Both the position numbers and the translations under genes were made by a program. This document shows, piece after piece, positions 46,570 through 57,891 of a stretch of 64,000 bases of DNA (position 1 is its first letter; every line of letters begins with the position of its first letter). The DNA comes from Nageia nagi (taxonomy: Eukaryota; Pinophyta). The DNA is taken from contig JBITNC010000001.1 in assembly GCA_050084985.1 (NCBI GenBank), positions 2,108,001-2,172,000 of the forward strand. Reading direction: 5' to 3'. A model generated the notes under the pieces. It was given only the letters and a program-made list of their open reading frames with translations, was not told where the DNA came from and ran no database searches.

Positions 46570-46891
46570 GGTCTAGATCTAGCATACAAGGTACATGTGG
46601 GACCCACACGTACCATGTACCGTATGTACGAGGTAAATGGGTACGCGCACCGAACGTGGTACGCGCAGTTGCGTACCAGGCTGCGTACCATGTGCATATC
46701 GGCTGGTGGCCTCCAAATGCCTCAAAAAAATTAAAAAAAACTTACCTTTTTTGCCACTTAAGTCTGCCCTCTCTCATTTCTAACACTCAAACACTCTCTC
46801 ACTCACACTCAGCTCTCAAGTTTCAAGGGTTTTAGCATTCTAGGATTAAGCATTGGCCATTTGAGCAAAGGGGAAAAGGCAAGGAATTCAC

Positions 46892-47354
46892 ATGGATAGC
46901 TCCTCTCAAGAGGCTTCTTCCAGGCAAAGGGGAAAAGGCAAAGCACCAGCAAGAAGAGCTTCTACTCATGCATCAGCTATTGAAAATCAACAAGTTGAAG
47001 CAGAAGAAGGGAATAAAACCCCATTGTGGAGGTATGTGACAATTGAAAAACAAAAGACACATGCCCATTCCAATGCCACATGGGTTTGCAATTTTTCTAA
47101 AAAGAATTACAGTGGCAGTTATTCAAAGGTGAGATTTCATCTATTGAAAATCTCTGGACATGGGATTATTGCTTGTCCTGTTATCTCATCCAACTAGTTG
47201 TTTGGATTGCAAAATGAAGAGAAGAAGGTTTAGGAAGCTGTGGCCGCTCGTAAGACACCAATGGTTGACCCAATGGTCAAGTCTCAAGACATGAATCTGA
47301 ACTAGAAACACCAATATCACATCTGGTCGAAAAAGAACAGCTGTTGGCTGTAGC
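46892..47354 (+). pseudogene. hAT-1 transposase, BED zinc-finger part
   Basis: From the ATG at 46892 the frame gives a basic Ser/Arg start, then PLWRYVTIEKQK, WVCNFSKKNYSGSYSKVRFH and LLKISGHGIIACPVIS. This matches the plant BED-finger pattern (LWxYVxKxE, WxCNxC, GSYxRVRxHLL, CP), but the second cysteine is Ser, so zinc binding is impaired. A TAG follows at 47195, another lies near 47231, and a frameshift near 47310 leads into the next piece (ITSGRKRTAVGCSMDKMFQR). Confidence 0.8.
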
Positions 47355-47748
47355 ATGGATAAGATGTTTCAAAGAGAGTTGAAGGAGGAAATTGACCTCC
47401 TTGTTGGTATGTATCACTATGGTAATTGTCTTTCTTTCAATACTGCATGTTCCCCCTTTTTTTTAGAAATGGTGAAGGGGTTAGTTCAGCGTGCACCATC
47501 CAGTTATGTTCCTCCCAACTCTAATACATTGAGGACCACCATTTTGGATAAAGCTAAGAGGAGGGTACAAGAAGAATTGGAAACCATTAAGGCAACTTGG
47601 CCACAATCAGGAGTGAGCATAGTATCAGATGGGTGGACTGATCCAACTCACCATCCATTGATTAATTTCATTGTGTCATCTCCCAATGGTCCAGTTTTCA
47701 TCAAATGTGTGAATGCTATAGGAAAATACAAAGACCGTGCATACTTAG
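47355..47748 (+). pseudogene. hAT-1 transposase, DUF659 part (exon)
   Basis: Reads MDKMFQRELKEEIDLLVGMY, YGNCLSFNTACSPFF, VPPNSNTLRTTILD and GVSIVSDGWTDPTHHPLINF. DGWTD is the first part of the RNase H-like catalytic fold in DUF659-type hAT transposases. The frame leads to GKYKDRAYL, where AG|GTACTT at 47749 looks like a splice donor. Joining it to 47898 restores the expected order in frame. Confidence 0.82.
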
Positions 47749-47897
47749 GTACTTTTGATTCTTTGAACAAAATCTAGACTAGTCACTAACTCACTATACT
47801 TAATTTAAATTAATAGTTACTAATAGTTATTTATATTTTCTTTTCTATATTCCATCTTTTCAATTGTTGTATAATTATGTAGTGATGCACTATGTAG
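47749..47897 (+). other. putative intron in hAT-1 transposase
   Basis: 149 bases, GTACTTTTG...CACTATGTAG, AT-rich with in-frame stops. Its removal keeps phase (G + GT) and joins RAYL to GELFINIVEQVGVDNILQLI, which is the normal continuous hAT order. Confidence 0.65.
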
Positions 47898-48330
47898 GTG
47901 AATTATTTATCAACATTGTTGAGCAAGTGGGAGTTGATAACATTTTGCAGCTGATTACTGATAATTCATCTGTTTGTAAGACAGTAGGGATGATTTTAGA
48001 GACTAAGTACCCTAGTGTATTTTGGACACCATGCATAGTGCATAGTCTAAACCTTGCACTAAAATCAATTGCATATGACTTGCCTTGGATGTCTAAAATA
48101 ATTGAGGATGCAAAATTGATAAAGAATTTTGTACAAAATCATACACATGCACTCACCTCCTATCGCAAACATAGCCACCTTTCCCTTCTTAGAGTGGCAG
48201 ACACTCGTTTTGCTTCCTCTTTTATCATGTTAAAGAGGATAAAGGAAGTGAGAAAAGCATTAGAGGCGATGGTTATTGATGAGATGTGGACTTTCTGGAG
48301 AAAGATTGAACACATCCAAGGAGATCAAGG
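47898..48330 (+). pseudogene. hAT-1 transposase, central catalytic part
   Basis: Reads GELFINIVEQVGVDNILQLI, TDNSSVCKTVGMILETKYPS, FWTPCIVHSLNLALKSIAYD and VADTRFASSFIMLKRI. TDN and the WTPCxxHxLNL stretch carry further catalytic and structural residues of the hAT transposase core. A one-base frameshift near 48300-48330 separates it from the C-terminal part. Confidence 0.85.
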
Positions 48331-49366
48331 AGCTTGTGGTTGATGACACATGGCGGGAGAGGATAGACTTCACCTTGCTCATTGTTGAGCCAATCATATC
48401 TTTACTTCGTTTTGCTGATTCAGATGCTGCTATTCTTGGTGACGTTTATGAGGCATGGGATAGTGTCATTGAAAAGGTAAAACATCTAGTTTATGAGTAT
48501 GCTTCATTGGCAACTAATATTGCTAATGCTTCTGTTGATGAGATCTATTCAGCTATTAGCAGCACCCTTTTTAATAGATGTGAGAAAAATTGTACACCAC
48601 TTCATTGCTTAGCACACTTATTGAATCCCAAATACTATAGTGATGAATGGCTGAATTCTACTTCTAGTCCTAGTCAATGCTTCCCTCCACACATGGATAA
48701 GGAGGCTTCAGATGGTAGGAAGATAGCCTTCAAGTGGTTGTTTCCTGATCAAGGTACATTGGATACGATTGAGGAGGCATTTGTTGAGTTCTCTACAGGT
48801 ATAGGCAGATTTGGTTGTTATGATATCATCAGGGATAGGGGTTCGAAGAAGCCCCATACATTTTGGGCATTGCATGGATCATCATGTCCCCCTTTGCTAC
48901 AGTTAGCCCTACGACTTCTATCACAAGTGAGCTCATCCTCTTGCTGTGAGAGGAATTGGAGTACATACTCCAAGATGCATAGTGTTGAGCGTAGCAAACT
49001 TGATCAGAAGAGGGCAGCAGATTTGGTGTATGTTCACACCAATCTTCGTCTTTTATACAGGCAGAGGCAGGAGTATCAGAGGGGTCGTACCAAATTGTGG
49101 GATGTGCTACCAGATGAGATGGCATTGGACAACTCATTTGAGTTGCAATTAGCCAATCTAGATATTGATGCACCATCTTTAGAGCCAGTGACATTTGATG
49201 ATGATACTATTGGATCATCAACTTCAGTTGCATCCAGTATGGATCAGGATGACTACCTAGAGTCAAAGCTGGCAGGAGAGCATGGCGGTTACAACCATAA
49301 GGGGGAGGATATTGATGCCTTTGGCGTTGATGATTTTGATACAGACTATTTTCCTACTAGAGAGTA
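48320..49366 (+). pseudogene. hAT-1 transposase, C-terminal dimerisation part
   Basis: After the frameshift the frame stays open for over 340 codons to a TAG at 49365: KEIKELVVDDTWRERIDFTL, FADSDAAILGDVYEAWDSVI, CLAHLLNPKYYSDEW, then SSSSCCERNWSTYSKMHSVE and KRAADLVYVHTNLRLLYRQ. The last is the hAT dimerisation domain (Dimer_Tnp_hAT). A long acidic tail ends FGVDDFDTDYFPTRE. This is the best-preserved coding stretch in the window. Other than the upstream frameshifts, I see no stop in this part. Confidence 0.88.
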
Positions 49367-49772
49367 GACTAGAGACAATATTTGATTTTGTTCATGTTTT
49401 GAGACAGTTAGACAAACTATTTTTTTGTTGTTTTACTTGTAAAGCCTCATCTGTAAAGGCTTATTTTGGATATTGCATCATGTTATAGTTATACTTATCA
49501 TGTATGGGCATTGGGAGTTAATATAGACTCTAGACATGGTTTTCCTGCTAAAATGTTATTTTAATTTATGTGCATGAGTGTATCTAATATCAATTATCAT
49601 CTTATTTTTTGCAAATTGCAAGTTAATATAGTATTTTAGAATATATATATATATAATAATAATGTATATGTCGTACCAATGTATTGAATTTGCAGCACCC
49701 AACGTACCACGTATTGGGTATGCGTATTTGCATACCGACATACCACCGTACCATGTGATCTAGGTTTAGATC

Positions 49773-50012
49773 CTAAAAGAAGTGGTATGCACGTCCGAAC
49801 TAGCTACTGCCACCCCAATTCCCTTTGTTGTTCCTTTTCCCGAGCTATTCTATGAAGTAGGTAGGCATTCCAACTTCAAAGATCGAGCCCTTTACAACAC
49901 CGATGGCAATAAGATCCTTGATTTCTCTCCACATGGGATTGAGGAAGCCTTCAAATGGGGTAACGAGGGGGTTGTTTATACGGAGAAAGATTCCTTGGAA
50001 TACGGGGAATAA
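49773..50012 (+). pseudogene. unrecognised reading frame, part 2, after hAT-1
   Basis: Reads MVCTSELATATPIPFVVPFP, ELFYEVGRHSNFKDRALYNT and ILDFSPHGIEEAFKWGNEGV, then stops at 50010. Style and composition fit a continuation of 46360-46569 (TLQAIGELDK | SELATATPIPF). No family is recognised. If the hAT is removed the two parts form one frame of about 150 residues. Confidence 0.45.
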
Positions 50013-50479
50013 GTTGTTGAATGCAAAAAGGCAACACTTGAGATATAAGAATTTTATTTAACCTTTAAAATGAAAAAAATGATTTTTTTTCCTTCAAGTA
50101 GCCAAAATTAATGCTTTAATCCCCTTTTTTAATGAATCAACCAAGAGAATTAGCAAAATAATATCCCAATGATATGAAAAAAAAAGAGCAGTAGAATAAT
50201 AATATCACCATATAATATCAAATAAAGAATGTCTCATGATAGCCAAATCTAGAATACCAAGAATAGAAATCCAAGGATGATGGCTTGCACCATTTTAAGG
50301 GGGTGAACCTTCTAGTCACTTTGAGGGGGAAACTTTCAAATATTGCAATTGAGCAATTATGATTTTTCAATGATGATATGATGCCTATGGGTATAACCCA
50401 TGCTCCTATTTAAATTTAGCTATTGCACTAATCTCTTTGACCTATAGCTAACTTGTAATGAATTATATAGTTATGTGGG
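50013..50479 (+). other. intronic stretch without gene
   Basis: AT-rich, no recognised repeat or frame. It lies between the split reading frame and the second hAT element. Confidence 0.4.
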
Positions 50480-50487
50480 GTCATAAC
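50480..50487 (+). repeat. 8-bp target site duplication of hAT-2, left
   Basis: GTCATAAC, repeated exactly at 58673-58680 next to the opposite end of the element. Confidence 0.9.
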
Positions 50488-51059
50488 CATAGTATAGTAA
50501 TTCGCAGAATTTGATGAATATGTTCCGAATTTGACAAATTTGAAGGCTTGCCGAATTTTTCCCAAACATTTGTCGAATTTTTGTCCCCAAATTTATCTTA
50601 CAAATTCATCTAAAATTTGCCAAATTTGGGAAAAGATCGTCATTTTGGTCTACGATGTCATCATTGAAAATTTGTCCAATTCACCAAATAATTCAGGAAA
50701 TATTTATCTAATTTGGCTCGAATTCACCAAATGACAGAAGCAGACCTCTTTTTTGTCTTAACCGATTTTTTTAATGAAAAATTCACGAGTTTGCAAATAT
50801 TCAGGAAAAAGTTGATGAGTTTGCTGCGAATTCATGGAGGGACAAGGATCGCAAAAGAAAAAGGGAAAAAGAAAAATTCGAGTCTCTAATTTTTCATTTT
50901 TGTTGTACAGGTCTTGGGAGAAGATAGTGTGAAGTTGGAGGAGGGTTTTGTGCAAGCAAAGAGGTTTTCTTGATTTGGAGACTATATTTGTCCATCCACT
51001 GTGATCATTTGTGACTGTCCACCGTGGAAGAAGATTCTTGTAGTTGTATTCCATATTTT

Positions 51060-53340
51060 TCTCATTTTCACCTCGGAAATGCTCGAAAGTGATCGTTTTT
51101 CACACTTAAGGCCCGGAAATGATCGTTTTTTCACACTTAAGGCCTGGAAATGGGTGGAAATGAATACTTTGAGCTTGGAAATGCCGGAAATGATGAGTTT
51201 GAGCTTGAAGGTGTTGGAAAGGTTGTTTTGATCGAGTGTAAGCTCGGAAACACTAGAAGTGGTTGGAAATGCACAGATTGAGTCCAGGATGGATTGAAAA
51301 TGCGAGTTTGAGTACCCCTAGCGCCAGACACATTTTCCCAAGGTATTGAAGACCCAAATGAGAGGAAAGTGGTGCATGTTTTTCAAAGATAAATGCAAAT
51401 AGTGTCGGATTTCAAGTCTAAGAGCGTCATTGGAGAGATAAGGTGAATTCTATCACAAGTAGGACTTGAAATTTTCGATTTTGACCAAGTCTAAGGCACT
51501 CAAATCCTAGGCGTAGTTTTTCAAGCCTATGGGAAATCCATAGAGATGATTTTTGGCACTTAAATTGTGGAGGAAAAGTGGAAATGCATTGGAATTCAAA
51601 TGTAAATGCATAGGTGGATGGAAAAGGTGATTCTAAGGCACTTTAGGTCTTCAATTTTTCACATTTGAGCAAGTTTAGACCCCTAGAAAGCTAGGCGCAG
51701 TTTTTCTAATTTTTCCAATTCCAATGGAGTGAAAATGGTGCCTAGTATGAAAAAAATTGATAAATTTTGGTCAAAACACAAGTTTGAGGGGTTCATTGGG
51801 TGCAAAATGGCATTTTGAGCACATTCAGGTCTTGAAAAAATTGAATTTGAGCAAGTTTTGGGCACCAAAATGCTAGGCGCAATTTTCCATAATTTTCAAA
51901 ATTCATAGAGGTGAAAAATGGTGCCTAACTTGGAGAGATAAGTGCAAAACTCATTACAAAATGATTCCAAGTTGTCCATTAGATGAAAAACATCATTTCT
52001 GGCACATTTAAACTTGCAATTTTTCGATTTTGAGCAAGGAGAGTGGCCCATATTCCTAGGCATAGGTTTGCAAGGCTATCGAAATCCAATGGTTGAATTT
52101 TGGCGCCTAGCATGAGGAAAAAAGATAAATTTTGTCCAAAACTCAAGTTTGAAGGTTTGTGAGCAAGGAAAAGGGCATTTCAAGAAGGTTTAGGTCTACA
52201 AAATTTTTCTTTTAAGCAAGGGAAATGCAAATTCCAATGGAGTGTTTTTTGGTGCCTAAGTCAAGGAGGAAGATGGATTTTTGGTCAAAAACCAAATTTG
52301 AAGACATAAATGATAAAAGACCCCATTCCAAGCACATTTAAATTTGCAAATTTTCATTTTTGAGCAAGTTTGGGGGCTTCAATATCTAGGCACAGGTTTT
52401 TGGGTTGTTTGGAGATCCGTAGGATTGAATTTTGGCGCCTTGACAAATTTTGATCAAAACTCAAGTTTGAGCACTTCATTACAAGGAAATGGGCATTTTG
52501 GACATATTTAACATTTGAAAATTTTGATTTTGAGCCATGGAAACCCCTAAAAAAGGAAGGCATAGTTTTTCAGCCCATTGGAAATCCATACCAATGAAAA
52601 CTCGCGCCTACCTTGAGGAGGATTTATAAATTTTGCTCAAAATTCGAACATTTTGCCTTCATTGCATGGAGAATGACATTTTAAGCATCTTTAAACTTTG
52701 AAATTTTTGAATTTGAGCAAGTTTGAGTGCTCAAAAATGTAGGAGACATTTTTCATTCCTATGGAAATTTTCACTTTTTTCTACCAAAAAAATCCATAGC
52801 ATGAAAATTGAAAATTTTGCCAAAAACTTCAAATTTTTCTCAAAACCTTTTAAAAGCCCCAAAACCTCTCAAAACTTGCCAAGTACCTTGTAATCCTATC
52901 CTCCATCCATCCATGAGCTCAAATCCACTTCTTAAATTTTTTTCTAATTTTCGGACCCCCCTGTTTTTTTCGAAAAATAGACCAAAAAATTTACTTTTTT
53001 CAAAAAATTCTCAAAATTCCTTGAAAATTTGCCACAATGATCACATCATAGGCAAATCCAGATTCAAAGAAAGGAGCTCAAAAGACTATTAGAAGGATTC
53101 AGAACAAGGATTTGAAGCCTCAATTTTTGCCAAATTGATGCAAAATGCCTTGAAATGTGTGCCAAAGGGCATCAATTTTTGTAAATATTTTATTTTTAGC
53201 ATATTTTAATGGGATAAAACTGTTCTCCCACAAAAATGATATTGTAATCTTAATTTAGCATTGAAATTAACAATTTTGAAACTTTTTTAAGAATTAGGGC
53301 AACACCCTCAAATTTTGACCTAAAAAGTCTATAAATAGAC
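51060..53340 (+). mobile_element. third copy of the LTR-like family of 39272, inside hAT-2
   Basis: From 51072 (CTCGGAAATGCTCGAAAGTG) it follows the same order as 40000-42430: TTGAGCTTGGAAATG block, GAGTCCAGGATG, CACATTTTCCCAAGGTATTG, AAGTCTAAGAGCGTCATTGG, then modules with CTAGGCGYAG...TTTGGCRCYTA and finally TATAAATA at 53330. It lacks the TGTGTTG head, so it is truncated on the left. It is clearly more diverged than the two arms are from each other. Confidence 0.78.
53330..53337 (+). promoter_or_regulatory. TATA box of the third LTR-like copy
   Basis: GTCTATAAATAGACCATAGG, at the same position relative to the module array as the box at 42423. Confidence 0.45.
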
Positions 53341-54369
53341 CATAGGGGGTCACTTTTGAGGTAAAATGTTTTTAGTGAAAATTTGTGAAAAATTGGCAAA
53401 TTGATATATGCTTGTAATTTTCGTACAAATTTAATACAAAGTGGTGAAATACTTGAAACAAAAAGATTTGTCATTTGTGAGATTGTGGATTTAACCATTT
53501 TGGAGCTTTTTGAGATGATTTAGAATCTTTCACGTTTTTCCTTGAAAATTCCTGAATTTTAGGAAAAATTTCTGAAAATTTTTAAAAGTTTTTGAATCAC
53601 TTCCAAATTGTTGGCTTTTCATAATTTGCGTAGTAAGTGAACGTATTCTCGGCTTTTCTTGTTTCTATGACATCAAATTAGATTTCTTCATTCGAAACGA
53701 AGTTTGTGCGCACTTGTCATGTCATGTCTTTCTTTTGATTGCACCGGTCCTGCTTGCAGAGTATCGACGGTTAGCTCTCCTCCCTGCTTCTCTTAAGAAT
53801 AGATTGAACTTAGATTATTCTACTTTTAGGTTTGGGGACTTTGAATGAGACTTCTTAAATGATCTTGAAGTAAGAGACTTTAGACCCTGCTTCACTGTGA
53901 CCTTTTCTTTGTCATCTCACCAGTATTCGAAACATTCTCGTTCACTTTTCTTTATTTTACATTTTATTTAAACTTATAGCAACTTTCGAACTATTGCAAG
54001 ATAAAACACCTCAGTCCCTACAAAAAAGTGAGTTAATAGTTATTACCTCTACTACACCACTCAGTTGATTCCCAAACAAGACCTACACAAATTTAAAGCT
54101 CGTATTAACGACATGAGCTTTCCGATAGAAACCTTAGGGTATCAGTCCTTACAAGAGGAGTTCAGTAATGCGTTCTCACCTACATGCTGGTTCACTTTCC
54201 CGTCTTGATCGAATGGGTAATCGCCAAGTAAGAGGAAAGGTTTCCTTCCCAGGTATATTGAAATTTTATTATTATATTTTTAAATTTTTTTTTACTTGTA
54301 GTTTTAATTTTTTTTCTTTACTTGTTTTTTAGTTGGATTTTAAAATTTAGTTGTTTTGTAACCTTTCAG
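53341..54369 (+). other. non-coding stretch between LTR-like copy and hAT-2 transposase
   Basis: No frame. It begins as LTR-like sequence downstream of the TATA box. CACTGTGACCTTTTC and CAAAACACCTCAGTCCCTAC style text near 53890-54020 looks like LTR U5 or leader. CCTTTCAG at 54362-54369 looks like a splice acceptor immediately before transposase sequence. Confidence 0.4.
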
Positions 54370-55353
54370 ATTATTTGACATTCGAGAATCATGGAAAAGA
54401 ACGGGTTGCACCATACTATCTGACAAGTGGACAAATAGAAAGGGTAGAACCGTAATTAATTTTTTGGTGCATTCCAAACAAGGCAAAATATTCATGAAAT
54501 CTCTTGATGCATCCGTACAGGCAAAGGATCACATTTTGCTATGTGACCTATTAGATCAATTTGTGCAAGAGGTGGGGGTGGAGCATGTTGTCCAATTGGT
54601 CATGGAAAACACTACTAACTATGTAGCAGGAAAGGAGCTTATGGAAAGGTATCTTGCATACTTGGAATCCATATGCTTGCCATTGCATTGATCATCTTTT
54701 GGAGGACATAGGGAAATTGGATTGGATGAAGGAGGTGGACGGAGGAGCAACGTCAATCACCAAGTTCATCTATCATCATTCCACTATACTTAGCAAGATG
54801 ACGGGATTCACCAACAACAAGGAGTTGGCATGCCCAGGAGTCACACGATTTGCCTCTCATTTCATGTCTTCAGTTATTGCAGTGGTGCATGCATGAGCTT
54901 CAGGCCATATTTATATCTAGAGAGTGGAGTGCTTCCTCTATGAGTAAGAGGTCATAGGGCATGGCGGTGGTTGCTTTGATAGATAGGTAGGTATTTTGGG
55001 ATAGGATCAGAGAGATTTTTGAAGTGACTGTATCAATTGTACGAGTGCTCTGCTTAGTAGATGGAGATAGGCCTACTATGGGCTATCTGTATAAGGGTAT
55101 GGATAGGGCTAAGGAGGCCATCAAGAGATATTATGAGGACCACTCAAATGATGATAATGAGTATAGTGACAAGTACACTGTCTTTTGGGATCTCATTGAT
55201 CAACTATGGCACAACATGCTCCATTGCGATATTCATGGAGCAAGGGCCATCTTGAACCCTTCCTTATTTTTTGCACCAGGTTCCAATTACATTATTGATC
55301 ATGAGGCTAACATGGGGGCAACAAAATGTATATCCATTATGGTGAATGATCCT
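54370..55353 (+). pseudogene. hAT-2 transposase, catalytic part
   Basis: After the acceptor-like CTTTCAG the frame gives LFDIRESWKRTGCTILSDKW, TNRKGRTVINFLVHSKQGK, LLDQFVQEVGVEHVVQLVME and NTTNYVAGKELMER (DUF659). A frameshift near 54650 leads to CHCIDHLLEDIGKLDWMKE and CPGVTRFASHFMSS. After stops the piece 55024-55359 gives RVLCLVDGDRPTMGYLYKGM and GARAILNPSLFFAPG...IMVNDP. The DGWTD Asp-Gly is DKW here and TDN is MEN, so catalytic residues are also changed. The BED finger is not seen upstream. Confidence 0.85.
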
Positions 55354-57225
55354 TGTTGAGCAAAGTGTTGTCATTGTTGTCAACACACTCAATGGGACCC
55401 AATTGGTGTTGTGATACAGTGTTTAGAGCATGGATAGAGATGTTCAATGATGTTGAAGATGTGTTTGGTGCTCGGTTAAAGTTGATGCAAGTAATTTGTG
55501 CAAATCTGCAAAAATTGCAAAAGTTGTCAAAAAGTTATAAAACTTGCAAAAGTTGTTAAAAAGTTGTTTGGAGCTTATTTAAAGATGTTTGGTGCATGTA
55601 TGGACATGTTCGGTGCTAAGGAAAGTTGTAGTGTTGATTCAGTGTCAGACGGATTTCGATACCATTTTGGACCTCTTGACAATTTCGTTGGAACATGTCA
55701 ATTTCACTTTGATGAGTGTTCGGACAAGACAGATTAGTGTGAAACATATCAGCATGGTGTTTGAGGTGTCAGCTCAGTGTTTGGGATGATTGGAGGCATT
55801 TGCAGTACTTGATCGGACAATTGTATGCTTTGTAACAGGTTGAAAAAGTTACCTAGATACCACTTTGTAGGTGGAATATTAAGAAAATCGTTAAGAGTTA
55901 GACTACAAACTTTTAATTGGAGGTAGTTGGTACTAAGATGTGCATACAGTTCAAATTTTCAAGTCAAACAAACATTTGAGGAAGAAATGGCATGTATTGC
56001 AAAAAGACAATTTCTCACTTTTGGACAGTTTTGTAGAACAATGGTAAAATGGTAAAATCCTTCATGTTTGGTCGCAAATTTCAAAATTTGATGATTGGTT
56101 GATGATCAGCTCATCAAAATGAGCAACTTTACTTTTTGAACCATCTTGATCTGACGTCCCGAGGTATGAGTTTGTGCAAGGTGTCCATACTTTGGCCGTG
56201 AAGTGTTTGACAAAATGTCTCTTTAAAATGTGATGGTTTGGTGTATTTTACATTATTGACAGATACGAATATATGCTATCATATGGCGCGGTTTGTAGAA
56301 AAATCATCTTTATTAAAATTAAGTGGCACAACAAACTAACGACATTTTAGAGGTATACGTGTAAATAGAAATGGCCGACAAACTTATTGAGTTTCTTAAA
56401 GAGAATATAGAGGTGTTTTATTTTTCTTTAAGAGAAGTGCAAGAGTCGGTTACTTTTTTTTTAAAAGGAGAAAGATTTTTATAAGAAAAAGGAGGTACAA
56501 AAAGAAGTGTTTTTTTTTCTCAAGCGAAGAGTGAAAAAGGGATAATAAAGGGTGTCTCATGATTTTGGCTATAACTTTTGATCCGTGATTCCGCTTGAGC
56601 CCGTTCTTTTTCCAGAGCATGCAAAATTTGAAGATTTATAAGTTTGTCATGTATCCCATGGGACATGTCATTGAGAGCTAAAAACGTCATCTTTTAGTAT
56701 GAATTCACAGTTTTGTTGAGCTTGTGGAAAAAGTTTTTGCTGTGTGTGTAGAGAATCAACTTTCAGATTGTTGGAGTGTAGTGGGATTGAGATAGTCAGT
56801 GTAAGAAGAGATTGAAGTTGAGCAAGACCATTCAAGGTCTTCAATAATTGGATTCATTTTTGCTACAACTTTGAGATTTTAACAAGTTGGTGCTTGGCAA
56901 TTGAGGTCGAAGCTCTGTGTAGTGGGAGCTTCAAAATATTTGATTGGTTGGTGCTATCCTCGCAGTGGGTGCTGCGGAAATTTGTAAAAGTCCATCCATT
57001 TTATTTTCGACTGGATTTGGGTGGGAGCCTAAGCAGTCCATTGGCACAGTGGTTTTTCCCACATCGGATTTCCACTACACTATAAATCTTGTGTTATGTG
57101 ATGCATGCTTTTGTGAGTGTGTTTGATTGTTGGATTTTTATAGTTGGTTAAAGTTTTAATTCACATTGATTCCCCCTCGCCCCGCCCCCTCTGCCCCCTC
57201 TCAGTGTCATACATAGATTCCATCA
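55354..57225 (+). mobile_element. solo copia-type LTR inside hAT-2 transposase
   Basis: Starts TGTTGAGCAAAGTGTTGTCA right after the codons for VNDP and ends near CCCCCTCTCAGTGTCATACA / TAGATTCCATCA. The end string matches the inner end of the copia LTR at 3497-3550 (CCCCCCTCTCAGTGTCACGCATAG), so it is a related LTR on the plus strand. A TATAAATC at 57081 would serve as its promoter. Transposase coding resumes right after (MDLENYKNSLGFFGYGVV). The exact right end and target duplication are unresolved. Confidence 0.68.
55498..55600 (+). repeat. short GCAAAAGTTGT repeats
   Basis: TGCAAAAATTGCAAAAGTTG, AACTTGCAAAAGTTGTTAAA and AAAAAGTTGT recur at short spacing. Confidence 0.5.
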
Positions 57226-57239
57226 TTTGTGGCTGAGTC

Positions 57240-57891
57240 TTGATGGACCTTGAGAATTACAAGAACTCATTAGGTTTCTTTGGTTATGGTGTTGTTAAAG
57301 AGTCATGGTTTTTGCTCCATCTAGGTGAGAAAAGTTCAAATTGTTCGTTACACAATGTTTTTAACTTTTTATAGACTATAGTTTATAACTTTATATATTT
57401 AGAATTAAGCTTTTATCAATTTAATGTTTTCTGATTTGATTTATATTTTAGAAATGTGGTTGATGCATTTTGGAGCTGAGGCACATGATTTGCAAAGATT
57501 AACCATCCGCATCCTTAGTCAAACATGTAGTGCTTTAGGATGTGAGTGCAATTGGAGTGCATTTGAAAAAATTCACTCCAAGAAGTGCAATAGGTTAGCA
57601 ATTTGATTCATTTCAGCTTTAAAGATTCAATGGACACTTATTAGTTCTAACTTCTTACTTCTCATTTCTAAATTCTCACTATGGTGAAATTTGTTTAATG
57701 TTAATAGTATGACAATGCAACGGTTACATGACATTGTGTATGTCTATGTCAATTTACGATTATATATGAAGCAATTGGAAAATAAGGATAACCGTGAACA
57801 TGAATCCATACACTTGCCTACCATTGATCCTACATTTAGTGATGCACCTCCATGCAACGTAGAAGAAGATCAAGAGGACTTAGTAAACTAA
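57240..57891 (+). pseudogene. hAT-2 transposase, C-terminal dimerisation part with intron
   Basis: Broken frames give MDLENYKNSLGFFGYGVVKE near 57243, then HFGAEAHDLQRLTIRILSQT, CSALGCECNWSAFEKIHSKK and, after a likely intron (57594-57707), MTMQRLHDIVYVYVNLRLYM. This is the Dimer_Tnp_hAT domain; ALGCECNWS corresponds to the SSxCERNWS motif. Acidic residues follow to a stop at 57889. Between 57310 and 57460 another short intron is likely (GGTGAG...TTTTAG). Confidence 0.82.

Larger units (their letters stand above)
46570..49772 (+). mobile_element. hAT DNA transposon (hAT-1), about 3.2 kb
   Basis: Contains a single degenerate hAT transposase (46892-49366) with short flanks. The ends are roughly inverted: left GGTCTAGATCTAGCATACAA, right (reverse complement) GGATCTAAACCTAGATCACA. 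Both subterminal regions are dense in GTACC/GGTAC words (46600-46690, for example GGTACGCGCAGTTGCGTACC, and 49672-49752), as expected for transposase binding sites. The candidate flanking 8-mers TTAGATAA and TAAAAGAA match at only five of eight positions, so exact ends may be off by a few bases. The element interrupts a reading frame that resumes beyond it. Confidence 0.75.
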
